NCBI GenBank assembly: GCA_964651535.1
Contig: CAZYYE010000001.1
Location: forward strand, 124,001-188,000
DNA: 64,000 nt
Origin: Terrimesophilobacter sp964651535
GTDB lineage: Bacteria > Actinomycetota > Actinomycetes > Actinomycetales > Microbacteriaceae
Direction of reading: 5' to 3'
Shown: positions 9,094 to 17,133 of the stretch, piece by piece
Layout: the number at the start of each line of letters is the position of its first letter
Numbering within the stretch: position 1 is the first letter of the stretch
Translations under genes and position numbers: made by a program
Notes under the pieces: generated by a model
Database searches by the model: none
The model's input: only the letters and a program-made list of their open reading frames with translations
Told to the model about the DNA's origin: nothing

Positions 9094-10494
9094 TCAAACT
9101 GCCCGCACGCTTTCCGCGAGAGCCGCGAATCGCTCGAGTTCCGGTTCGTCGTACTCCGCGGTCTTCACGGCGTCCGCGAGCCGATCGCACTGGTCGTTGA
9201 TCGCCGCGCGATGCTTCGCGTTCGTCGTGTTGAGCGCGACTTCGCGCAGCAGCAGGAACAGGCGCGCAACAAGATCCGGGTCCGAGACTCCATAGCGGCG
9301 GGGCTGCTCCACTGCGAGGTTCAGGAGCGCCTCGAACCGGTGCGGCCGCACGATCAACCGGAGCACGCCGTCGTCGTCCAGAATGCCGGCGGGCTGAGGA
9401 GGGAGCTGCGCGATCTGGCAGAGCACGGCAGAGATGTGGCTGAGGGCGTGCACAGCGGTCGTCGGATCGTTGACGCTCGGCGACAGGGCCCGAATGGCGA
9501 CATCCACGAGCTGCCGCAGACCGTAGCCGATGTCCTGGCTGGAGGTGCGCTCGTACCCGGTCGGGAACGCGGAGCGCACGCTCCGGTCGAACGCCTCCAC
9601 ATCGAAGTCGTCATCCATGTCGCCGCCCGAGCGTGGCCACCAACTCACGACGGGCACGCCCTCGATGACGCTCGAGCCGATGCTGTGTTCCTCTTCGATG
9701 ACGATGTCGAGACTCGTTGCGAGCGCCGCCAGCCGGCTTCGGGACGCCGAGTGCAGGAATCCGGACCGCGTCGCCAGGACCGTGCGCACGGTGTCGGGGC
9801 GGGTGCCCTCCGGAATGGTCTCAGGGCCATCCTCTGTCGTGGAGCGCACGAGGTCGATGGTTCGCCTGGTTTCCCGGTGGATGTTGCGCATCATGGTCTC
9901 CACGCGCAATTGCTTCGCGAGGTGGTCGAGGAACACCGTGAGCATGATGACGCTCGTGAGCGTGAGGATGAGGCACAGCGTGATGGAAATGCTCGGCACG
10001 GCCGCGGCCGTCGAGTCCGTGCTGTTCTGCACAGTGCGCAGCACCATGAGGGAGAACGTGAACGTGCCGAGGAAGACAGCGAGCGTGGCGTGGACCATGC
10101 GGTCGCGCGCGAACAAGCGCAACAGTCGCGGCGTCGCCTGGCTGCTCGCGAGCTGCAGCACCACGACCGTGAGGGTGAATGTGAGCGACGTGGCGGTGAT
10201 GAGCGAACCGGCGATCGTCGACAGCACGGCACGCGCGCTGTCCGGGCCGCCGTTAAAAAGCGCGAGGCGGATGGCGTCGGGCAATTGCTCGTCGATGGCG
10301 GCATCCAGAATGGGAAGCAGGATGCCGGCGGCGACTGCGACGATGATCGTGCCGAGCGGGATCGGCCACAAGCGCGTGCCGATCGCCTCGCGGATGAGAG
10401 CCCAGCGGCGCCGGATGCCGGCGATTCGGCGATCCTCTGCGCGCGAACCATTCGGGTAGTACCGAAGCGGCGGCGAGGTTCGAGAGCGAGTCAT
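9094..10494 (-). CDS. DUF2254 family predicted membrane protein
   Basis: The 466-residue protein has four or five hydrophobic segments in its first 210 residues (for example RLWPIPLGTIIVAVAAGILL and a long ITLCLILTLTSVIMLTVF segment) followed by a large cytoplasmic domain with SVNDPTTAVHAL and DRALRALSPS-type signatures of DUF2254. The family has no established biochemical role. Some features suggest a channel or membrane regulator, but this is inference. The ATG at 10494 is supported by a TAGCCT -10 box 7 nt upstream. It lies between purL and DUF3817, two genes that are often close together in this family of bacteria. Confidence 0.82.
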   Translation of the reverse strand: MTRSRTSPPLRYYPNGSRAEDRRIAGIRRRWALIREAIGTRLWPIPLGTIIVAVAAGILLPILDAAIDEQLPDAIRLALFNGGPDSARAVLSTIAGSLITATSLTFTLTVVVLQLASSQATPRLLRLFARDRMVHATLAVFLGTFTFSLMVLRTVQNSTDSTAAAVPSISITLCLILTLTSVIMLTVFLDHLAKQLRVETMMRNIHRETRRTIDLVRSTTEDGPETIPEGTRPDTVRTVLATRSGFLHSASRSRLAALATSLDIVIEEEHSIGSSVIEGVPVVSWWPRSGGDMDDDFDVEAFDRSVRSAFPTGYERTSSQDIGYGLRQLVDVAIRALSPSVNDPTTAVHALSHISAVLCQIAQLPPQPAGILDDDGVLRLIVRPHRFEALLNLAVEQPRRYGVSDPDLVARLFLLLREVALNTTNAKHRAAINDQCDRLADAVKTAEYDEPELERFAALAESVRAV

Positions 10495-10501
10495 CAGACC
10501 A

Positions 10502-10507
10502 AGGCTA
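10502..10507 (-). promoter_or_regulatory. -10 box (TAGCCT) of the DUF2254 gene
   Basis: TAGCCT on the minus strand lies 7 nt before the ATG at 10494; no Shine-Dalgarno is present. Confidence 0.45.
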
Positions 10508-10524
10508 GCCGTCGCGGCCCGGAA

Positions 10525-11031
10525 TTACCGCCCCCAGCCTCCGGGCGGACCGAGGATCAGCAGCACCGTGACGATCGCGACCACGGCAAGCGCGAAGACC
10601 GCGACGAGGATGATCGGGTGGTTCAGGAACCACCGAAGCAACCTCCTGATCCACGTGTGGTCGCGGGGGTCGTCGGTGGCCTCGGTACGCCAACCGCCCT
10701 CGAGCTTGCCGTTCTTCTCCAGCCAGCGGTCGAACGGAATGGTCGCGTAGGGGATGATCGCCGTGATGACGGCGCCGACGATGAGTTTGACGGGCCAGCG
10801 CTGGTTCACCCCCACGAGCACCGCCGTCGCCGCATACGTGACGAACACGAGCCCGTGCAGCGAGCCGCCGATGAGCACGCCGAGGTTTCCGGCCTGAACG
10901 ACGTACTTGAGGACCATGCCCGCGATGAGCAAAGTCCAGGTCACCGCTTCCGCGATCGCGACGACGCGGTAGAACGTGCGCGGCGTCACGCGGGATACGG
11001 CGAGGCGAGCGTCAGTAGTTTCGGAAGTCAT
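10525..11031 (-). CDS. DUF3817 domain membrane protein
   Basis: The 168-residue protein has the DUF3817 core: an amphipathic start (TPRTFYRVVAIAEAVTWTLL), three membrane helices and the GGSLHGLVFVTYAATAVLV segment. A fourth C-terminal helix (HPIILVAVFALAVVAIVTVL) follows a polar linker of about 40 residues. Function is unknown; the family is widespread in actinobacteria. The ATG at 11031 is preferred to one 24 nt upstream because it is preceded by AAGGATGGGG at the right spacing. Confidence 0.85.
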   Translation of the reverse strand: MTSETTDARLAVSRVTPRTFYRVVAIAEAVTWTLLIAGMVLKYVVQAGNLGVLIGGSLHGLVFVTYAATAVLVGVNQRWPVKLIVGAVITAIIPYATIPFDRWLEKNGKLEGGWRTEATDDPRDHTWIRRLLRWFLNHPIILVAVFALAVVAIVTVLLILGPPGGWGR

Positions 11032-11099
11032 ACCCCCATCCTTACAGAGGGGCATGGCGCGGCCATCCGTCGAAAGAATGATTGCGCGGCACCTTGCCG

Positions 11100-12683
11100 C
11101 TATCCGCGTTCGGTGGCGCGCAGGTCCTTCCGCAGGATTTTGCCGGAACTCGACTTCGGGATGGCGTCGGTGAACTGAACCCTGCGCACCTTCTTGTAAG
11201 GTGCGACGTGGTCCGCCACGAACGCCATGACGCCGTCCTCATCCAGATCGGCGCCCTCCTGGAGCACGACGAAGGCTTTCGGCACCTCCTGGCCCTCGTC
11301 ATCCGGGACCCCGATGACGGCGGCATCCGCGATCTGCGGGTGGGTGAGCAGAAGCGCCTCGAGTTCGGCCGGCGCAATCTGGTAGCCCTTGTACTTGATG
11401 AGCTCCTTGAGCCGATCCACGATCGTGACGACGCCCTCGAAGTTGACGGTTGCGATGTCGCCGGTGCGGAGGTAGCCGTCCTCGGTCATGATTTCGCTCG
11501 TGGCTTTCTCATTGCCCAGGTACCCGAGCATCACGTTCGGGCCGCGGCACAACAGTTCACCTCGCGCGCTTTCCCCTTCGCCGGGGACCTCGATATCCTC
11601 TCCGGTGGCCGGGTCGATGAGGCGGCACTCGATGTTCGGGAGGGTGAACCCCACCGAACTCAGCGACAGATCGGCTCGGTCGCTCGGGATGACGTGGCTC
11701 ACCGGGCTCAGTTCGGTCATTCCGTAGCCCTGGATGACGCGAACTCCAAGGCGGTCGGCGACCGCCTGCGCGAGTTGCCCGTCCAGCGGTGCCGCGCCGC
11801 TGAACACCGTGTGCACGCTCGACAGGTCGTACTGGTCGACGAGCGGATGCTTCGCGAGCGCCACCGCGACGGGCGGCGCGATGAAGATGTTGCTGCACTT
11901 GTGGTCCTGCATGACGCGCAGGAACTCCACAAAATCGAACTTCGGCATCGTGACAAGGGTCGCCCGCTGCCGGACCGCGAGGTTCAGCAGCACGGTCATC
12001 CCGTAGATGTGGAAGAACGGCAGGAAGGCGAGCACCCGGTCGCCCTCGCCGACCACGATGGCCTGGCGGGACTGCTCGACATTGGCCACAAGGTTGCGGT
12101 GGCTGATCATGACGCCCTTGGGCAGCCCTGTCGTTCCGGAGGAATACGGCAGCGCCGCGATGTGCGTAGCGGGGTCGAAGGTCACCGTCGGCGGCTTCGC
12201 CTGCTCGGCGAGCAGGTCGCGAAGGTTGGTGTGCCCCTCAGCGCCATCCAGCACGATGAGGTGATCGTCGGCGATGCCGACCGCGGCGGCGCCCGCCTTC
12301 GCGCTCGCGAGCAGAGGCGACACCGTGATGAACCAGGTCGCCTTCGAGTCCTTCAGCTGCTTTACGATGTCCTCCTCGGTGGCGAGGGAATTGATCGTCG
12401 TGACGGTCGCGTCGGCGCGCAAAATCCCGTGGAAGACGCTCGCGAATGCCGGGGCGTTCGGACACAACAGCGCTACGACGGTGTCCTCATCGACACCCCG
12501 CGCGGCGAGCGCACCGGCAACACCGTCGATCTGGGCGATGAGCGCACGGTACGTGGTCTCCGCGCCGGTGGTTCCGTCGATCAGGGCAATCGTGTCCAGC
12601 TCATGGTCACTCAGCCCGGTGAACAGGTAATCGTAGATGCTGATGTTCGGGATTTCGACGTCAGGGTATGGACTTTTAAACAC
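11100..12683 (-). CDS. AMP-dependent acyl-CoA synthetase (4-coumarate-CoA ligase-like)
   Basis: The 527-residue enzyme belongs to the ANL superfamily and should activate a carboxylic acid as acyl-AMP and transfer it to CoA. The P-loop PYSSGTTGLPKGVMISHR lies near residue 175, followed by GYGMTELSPVSH, YLRTGDIATVN and the A8 hinge DRLKELIKYKGYQIAPAE. The catalytic Lys is in PKSSSGKILRK near the C-terminus. The IxxxxYxLAPAELEA-type region resembles plant 4-coumarate-CoA ligases, but the acid substrate (aromatic or medium-chain fatty) is open. GTG 12683 follows AAGGAG. It appears to be a single-gene unit, divergent from the mscS gene. Confidence 0.88.
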   Translation of the reverse strand: MFKSPYPDVEIPNISIYDYLFTGLSDHELDTIALIDGTTGAETTYRALIAQIDGVAGALAARGVDEDTVVALLCPNAPAFASVFHGILRADATVTTINSLATEEDIVKQLKDSKATWFITVSPLLASAKAGAAAVGIADDHLIVLDGAEGHTNLRDLLAEQAKPPTVTFDPATHIAALPYSSGTTGLPKGVMISHRNLVANVEQSRQAIVVGEGDRVLAFLPFFHIYGMTVLLNLAVRQRATLVTMPKFDFVEFLRVMQDHKCSNIFIAPPVAVALAKHPLVDQYDLSSVHTVFSGAAPLDGQLAQAVADRLGVRVIQGYGMTELSPVSHVIPSDRADLSLSSVGFTLPNIECRLIDPATGEDIEVPGEGESARGELLCRGPNVMLGYLGNEKATSEIMTEDGYLRTGDIATVNFEGVVTIVDRLKELIKYKGYQIAPAELEALLLTHPQIADAAVIGVPDDEGQEVPKAFVVLQEGADLDEDGVMAFVADHVAPYKKVRRVQFTDAIPKSSSGKILRKDLRATERG

Positions 12684-12798
12684 GCTCGGGCTCCTTCGGC
12701 AGAATCTTGCGGCCCTTCGGACTATACGCCCGTGCCCCTGCGGCGGAAAGGCGGGGTCTGGTTAGGCTTGTGGGGTCGCCAACAGGAGGAGAATCCGA

Positions 12799-13848
12799 AT
12801 GTTCGAATGGACGAATTGGTGGGGCACGATCGCCGCTGTCGCCCTCGCCCTCATCGCCAACGTCGTTCTCGCCCTCATCACCTGGATCGTGAACGCGTCA
12901 GCAGGGAAGCGCACGCCGTGGCTGAGGGACATCATCGTGAGCGTGAGCCCGCGGGCGCATCTGCTCATTCTCGTGATCGGAATCTGGACCGCGGCCGGTT
13001 TCACGGCGCCGGCCGAATATACCTGGTGGCCGGCCCTATCGCGAGTGTTCCTGATCGTGGCGGTGCTCGTCGGCGCCTGGTTCGTGTCCGGTCTCGCTTC
13101 GTTCGGGTTCGGCCGGATGATCGCCCGCTACTCGGTGGAGCAGGACAGCGTGCCGGAGATCCGGCGCATGCGCACCCAGTTGAAACTGGTTCGCAGGCTC
13201 GTGAACGCCCTCATCGCGGTTATTGCGCTCGGCATCGTGTTGTTCTCGTTCCCCGAAGTGCGCGCTGTGGGCACGAGCGTGCTCGCGTCCGCCGGCATCC
13301 TGAGCCTCGTCGCGGGTCTTGCGGCGCAATCGACGCTCGGGAACCTCGTCGCGGGAATCCAGCTCGTGTTCAGCGATGCGATCCGCGTGGATGACGTCGT
13401 GGTCGTGGAGGGCGAGTTCGGCACGATCGGAGAGATCACCCTGTCGTACGTGGTCGTGTACATCTGGGATGAGCGGCGGCTCATCCTGCCGTGCACCTAC
13501 TTCACGTCTCAGCCGTTCGAGAGTTGGACCAGGAAGAGCGCGGAAATCTTGGGGACAGTATACCTCGACGTGGACTGGCGGGTGCCGATGACGGAACTGC
13601 GGTCGAAGTTCCTGGAGTTCGTGGCGGCATCCGAACTGTGGGACCAGCGGAAGGCCGGAATGATCGTGACGGATGCCACGGGCGGCTATGTCACGGTTCG
13701 CTGCACCGTGTCCGCGAAGGACTCGGACGATGTGTGGACGCTGCGCTGCCAGGTGCGCGAGGAACTGGTTGCCTGGATTCAGAAGAACCACCCAGAGGCG
13801 CTTCCGACAACTCGCATTCAGCTGCCCGCCGCGACCTTATCGAAGTAG
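12799..13848 (+). CDS. Mechanosensitive ion channel, MscS family
   Basis: The 349-residue protein has three to four N-terminal hydrophobic helices and then the MscS pore and beta domain. The pore-lining helix is visible as SVLASAGILSLVAGLAAQ followed by GNLVAGIQLVFSDAIRVDD, with the alternating Gly/Ala packing typical of TM3. The beta domain contains VVEGEFGTIGEITLSYVVV and the ILPCTYFTSQPFESWTR segment. MscS channels release solutes on hypoosmotic shock. It has the strongest ribosome binding site of the region, AGGAGG at 12785-12790. It lies two bases from the end of the surface-protein stump on the other strand. Confidence 0.92.
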   Translation: MFEWTNWWGTIAAVALALIANVVLALITWIVNASAGKRTPWLRDIIVSVSPRAHLLILVIGIWTAAGFTAPAEYTWWPALSRVFLIVAVLVGAWFVSGLASFGFGRMIARYSVEQDSVPEIRRMRTQLKLVRRLVNALIAVIALGIVLFSFPEVRAVGTSVLASAGILSLVAGLAAQSTLGNLVAGIQLVFSDAIRVDDVVVVEGEFGTIGEITLSYVVVYIWDERRLILPCTYFTSQPFESWTRKSAEILGTVYLDVDWRVPMTELRSKFLEFVAASELWDQRKAGMIVTDATGGYVTVRCTVSAKDSDDVWTLRCQVREELVAWIQKNHPEALPTTRIQLPAATLSK

Positions 13849-13850
13849 GT

Positions 13851-14243
13851 TCAAGCCTCTCGGGAGGAGCGGTGACGCAACACCAGGCCAACTCCGAGTA
13901 ATAGTAGCAATAGTGCAACCCGCGGGGCCGGACTTGCCTGGTATCCGGTCGCGGCAAGGGCCGCTGGCGCGGCAGCCACTGTGACGGTCGTGGTGGCGGT
14001 CTTCGTGCCGCCGTCGCCCATATTGAGCTGTGCAGTGATGGTGTGAGTGCCGAGAGTGCTGAAGGTGAATTTGCCGGTCGCCTGGTTGATGACATCCGTT
14101 GGATCGCTGCTGGACAAAGTCAGCTGGCACCAGTCGGAGGGGTTTGTCACAATGATGTTTTCGCCGAATGAGTTGCCCAACACGCTGACTCGAGACGCCA
14201 TGCACCGCGAGGTGACGGTCCTAACTCCTAGGTCAACGCATCC
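13851..14243 (-). pseudogene. 3' stump of a LAxTG-anchored surface protein
   Basis: The frame has no signal peptide and no plausible promoter. It is open straight from the TAA of the upstream DUF1295 gene (14244-14246), and the first ATG (14201) falls inside what reads as an Ig-like beta domain (TFSTLGTHTITAQLNMGDGG, TATTTVTV). The C-terminus is an intact anchor: LAATG, a hydrophobic run and HRSSREA. This is what remains of a secreted, sortase-anchored protein whose 5' part was lost, possibly when the neighbouring marR-photolyase block arrived. A short expressed protein of 116 residues starting at 14201 cannot be excluded, but it could not be exported. Confidence 0.6.
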
Positions 14244-15140
14244 TTAACCGGAGCGGCGCGGGCTCGGCGTGAGGCGGGGGATGAGCACGGGGGTGTGCTT
14301 CTTGTAGGCCTCGTAATCGTCTTGCCCTCCCCACCGCTTGTCGGCTTTTTCCTCCAGCATGGGAACACCGCTGACACGCGTCAGAAGGAGAATGACGAAC
14401 ACGGGAGAGAGCAGCGCGATCCATTGCCATCCGCTCAGGACAGGGGCGGCGACCAGTAGTACCCCGATCCACAGCACGATTTCTCCGAAATAGTTCGGGT
14501 GACGCGAACGAGACCACAGCCCTGTGCGAATGAAGGTGCCCCTATTTTTTGGGTCGGCCTTGAACGCAGATTTTTGAAGGTCAGCGGCAACCTCAATCGT
14601 GATTCCGATGACCCATAGGATGATACCGATGATCGCCAGCCAGCCGATCGGCTTTCGCGAGGAGGCTTCACTGCTCAGAGCAATCCAGGCTGCCGATGCG
14701 GTGAGGCTCACCCAGAGCCCCTGCAGGATCCATACCCGGAAAAAGATGAGAGGGTTCTTCTTGATCTCATCAAAACGATCATCCGCGCCGGCCCTGCGGA
14801 TGCGCAGAAAGAGAAATGGGCCAAGTCGCACCGCCCACAGAATCACCATCGCCGCGAGCACCCAGTTGCGCAAATCCGGGGAGGGTGAAAGCACGAGGAG
14901 CGCGATGGAAATCAACGTGAAGGTGCTCGCTCCGGTCAGGTCGAAGAATTTCTCTGACTGTAGAGCCACCGCCGGAATGAAGATGATGATTTGAATGATG
15001 AATGCCGCAGTAACGGCAAGCACGAACAACGGGACTCCGCCAACGGTTGCACTACCCTGGGACCCCGCGAAGGCGACGAGTGCGCCAATGATGAGCACGA
15101 TGATGACTGTGACTACAGCGGAACGGTTGGTTCGTGACAT
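14244..15140 (-). CDS. DUF1295 (steroid 5-alpha-reductase-like) membrane protein
   Basis: The 298-residue protein has about seven hydrophobic helices and the family signature GLWSRSRHPNYFGEIVLW near residue 200, with the DDYEAYKKHTPVLIPR tail. DUF1295 proteins share the fold of steroid 5-alpha-reductases and isoprenylcysteine methyltransferases and are often found near genes for modified fatty acids and photolyases. Specific activity is unknown. The ATG at 15140 follows AAGGAA. It is 33 nt downstream of the acyl-CoA ligase gene, so the two probably form one operon. Its stop codon is directly followed in frame by the surface-protein stump. Confidence 0.83.
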   Translation of the reverse strand: MSRTNRSAVVTVIIVLIIGALVAFAGSQGSATVGGVPLFVLAVTAAFIIQIIIFIPAVALQSEKFFDLTGASTFTLISIALLVLSPSPDLRNWVLAAMVILWAVRLGPFLFLRIRRAGADDRFDEIKKNPLIFFRVWILQGLWVSLTASAAWIALSSEASSRKPIGWLAIIGIILWVIGITIEVAADLQKSAFKADPKNRGTFIRTGLWSRSRHPNYFGEIVLWIGVLLVAAPVLSGWQWIALLSPVFVILLLTRVSGVPMLEEKADKRWGGQDDYEAYKKHTPVLIPRLTPSPRRSG

Positions 15141-15173
15141 GGATGGGTATTCCTTTTCCTAAGTTTGCAGGAG

Positions 15174-17024
15174 TCAGCGGTAAAGACTGTCGACCACGAG
15201 GGCGCCGCGTTCGAGCACGACGCGACGCTTGATCTTCATGGTCGGGGTGACGAGTGTGGTGTCGTTGAGGTCAGGGGCAACAAGAGTGAAACGGCGCACC
15301 TGTTCGCTGCGGGACACAAGCGCATTCGCTGCATCAATCGTGCTTTGTAGTTCGGAGCGTAAGTGCGCATCAGTCACTTCATCAAATCCAGTACTCGCCA
15401 TGATGCCGACCTCGATACCGGAGCTGAGCGACCAGGCGGCGACCTCCTCCGGGTCCAGCAGAAGCAATGCCGAAAGGTAGGACTTCCCTTCGCCGACCAT
15501 CACGGCATGGGAAACGAGCGGGTGCGAAGCGGCGGCGTTCTCCCATACGGTGGGCACAATGGTTTTCCCGTTCGACGTGACTATCACGTCTTTCAGTCGA
15601 CCGTGCAGCGTTAGTCGCCCGTCGTCGTCGAGGCGACCGAGGTCTCCTGTGCGGAAGAATCCGTCGATGAACGCACCCTGGTTGTGCTCGGGGTTTCGGT
15701 ATCCGGCGAACACGCCAACTCCTCGGGCGAGTACCTCACCGTCGTCGCTGATGCGCACAGTAAGCCCGGGGAGCGGTGCCCCGACGGTGCCTGAGCGGAT
15801 GCTTCCCGGCAAGTTGCCGGTCAATGGTGCGGTGGTCTCCGTAAGGCCGTATCCCTCGATGATCGGGACACCGATGCCTCGGAAGAACAGGGAGAGGTCT
15901 GCGTCAAGAGTCGCCCCGCCCGAAAGTATGTAGTCAATGCGGCCGCCCAGCACAGCGCGGAGCCTGCCGAAAAACAGGCGATTGAAAAGAGCGTGGCGTA
16001 TGCGAAGCCCAGCCGAGGGCCGCTCGGGGCCGCCGGCATCCTTGGCTTCCAAAGAGGTGCCCCACTCAATTGCCGTGGAGCACGCGGCGCGCCACAATCG
16101 TGAGAGGTGCATCGCGCGGGCTTTCTGGGCGGCGGCGGCCTGAACTTTTTGGAGAACGCGCGGAACAACCACGAGGAACGTGGGCTTCAATACACCAAGC
16201 GTTGCCACCACCTCGGCCGGCTCGGAGAGGTGCGCGATACGCATGCCGCTGGCCAGGCAGATTAACTGCAACCCGCGGGCGAGCACGTGGGCGAGTGGCA
16301 GGAAGATGATGGTGTTTCCGCCGGAATGCACCACTTCGCCGTACGCCGCGGCGATGTTGAGGGCCTGCCCAAGAAAGTTTCGGTGCGTGAGAACGGCGCC
16401 TTTGGGTTCGCCGGTTGTGCCTGACGTGTAGACGATGGTTGCTGGCGAGTCGGGTGCCGCGGCGAGCCGGCGGAGTTCCAAATCCTCATCGCTTACCTCG
16501 CGGGCACGCTTGCTGAGGTCGGCGATGGTCGGAACGTCGGGGTGGCCATCCAGCGAATCCATTGCCCACACGCCCAACGTGGGCGTACTCGTATCGAGAA
16601 ACGCCTGCTGGAGAAGCAGCACCTGGCTGGCATTGCCTGCTACGCCGAGTTTCACCTTCGCGTCTCGCACTATCGCTGCCACTTGGGTAGGTGAGGCGGT
16701 GTCGTAGATCGGCACGACTACGGCACCTGCGAACCAGGCGGCAAGGTCGACCAAAGCCCACGCGTAGCGGGTTGCTGACATGATGGCGATAGCGTCGCCC
16801 TCTTTTACCCCTGCCGCCATGAAGCCCTTTGCGAGACGGGAAACCTCGGCAAGGAATTCCATCGTCGACACCGGTCGCCACTGTTCGTCGAGGATGCCAG
16901 AAGCTGGCGGCACTTCGAAAGCGACATGAAGTGGAGCCTGTGTTGCGCGACGCGTGAGCAGTTCCGTGACGTTGCGGTACCCGGCAATGTCGACGAGAAG
17001 CGGCGTGGAATGTTGCTTCGTCAT
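15174..17024 (-). CDS. Long-chain acyl-CoA synthetase (FadD15-like)
   Basis: The 616-residue enzyme is an AMP-forming long-chain fatty acyl-CoA ligase. The P-loop is TIVYTSGTTGEPKGAVLTHR near residue 197. It is followed by PIIEGYGLTETTAPLTGN near 388, FFRTGDLGRLDDDGRLTLHGR near 463 and RLKDVIVTSNGKTIVPTVWE, which matches the long-chain subfamily. The C-terminus TLVTPTMKIKRRVVLER carries the conserved late Lys. Product is fatty acyl-CoA for membrane lipid synthesis or remodelling. It is transcribed from an AT-rich upstream region that contains a perfect AAAGATAA inverted repeat, so regulation by the MarR protein encoded upstream is plausible. Confidence 0.9.
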   Translation of the reverse strand: MTKQHSTPLLVDIAGYRNVTELLTRRATQAPLHVAFEVPPASGILDEQWRPVSTMEFLAEVSRLAKGFMAAGVKEGDAIAIMSATRYAWALVDLAAWFAGAVVVPIYDTASPTQVAAIVRDAKVKLGVAGNASQVLLLQQAFLDTSTPTLGVWAMDSLDGHPDVPTIADLSKRAREVSDEDLELRRLAAAPDSPATIVYTSGTTGEPKGAVLTHRNFLGQALNIAAAYGEVVHSGGNTIIFLPLAHVLARGLQLICLASGMRIAHLSEPAEVVATLGVLKPTFLVVVPRVLQKVQAAAAQKARAMHLSRLWRAACSTAIEWGTSLEAKDAGGPERPSAGLRIRHALFNRLFFGRLRAVLGGRIDYILSGGATLDADLSLFFRGIGVPIIEGYGLTETTAPLTGNLPGSIRSGTVGAPLPGLTVRISDDGEVLARGVGVFAGYRNPEHNQGAFIDGFFRTGDLGRLDDDGRLTLHGRLKDVIVTSNGKTIVPTVWENAAASHPLVSHAVMVGEGKSYLSALLLLDPEEVAAWSLSSGIEVGIMASTGFDEVTDAHLRSELQSTIDAANALVSRSEQVRRFTLVAPDLNDTTLVTPTMKIKRRVVLERGALVVDSLYR

Positions 17025-17100
17025 TTGTGCTCCGATCGGTGTATTCGCTGTGGGCCTTGTGAACTACCACAGCTCGCCGGAGAGCCGAATTTCACTAGAC

Positions 17101-17133
17101 AAAGATAAGTATAGCCTAAGTAGTATTATCTTT
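17101..17133. promoter_or_regulatory. Candidate MarR operator upstream of the acyl-CoA ligase operon
   Basis: AAAGATAA (17101-17108) and TTATCTTT (17126-17133) form a perfect 8-bp inverted repeat around 17 nt, within an AT-rich stretch that stands out from the GC-rich surroundings. The position fits the promoter of the minus-strand ligase gene starting at 17024. A related TAAG-repeat-rich stretch lies upstream of the marR gene. Binding by that regulator is inferred. Confidence 0.4.

Noticed and set aside
9211..11178. 655-codon plus-strand frame
   Set aside because: Antisense to the DUF2254 and DUF3817 genes; composition Arg/Asp/Glu/His-rich as expected for shadows of high-GC genes.
11082..13394. 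770-codon plus-strand frame
   Set aside because: Antisense to the acyl-CoA ligase and partly overlapping mscS; no domain signature.
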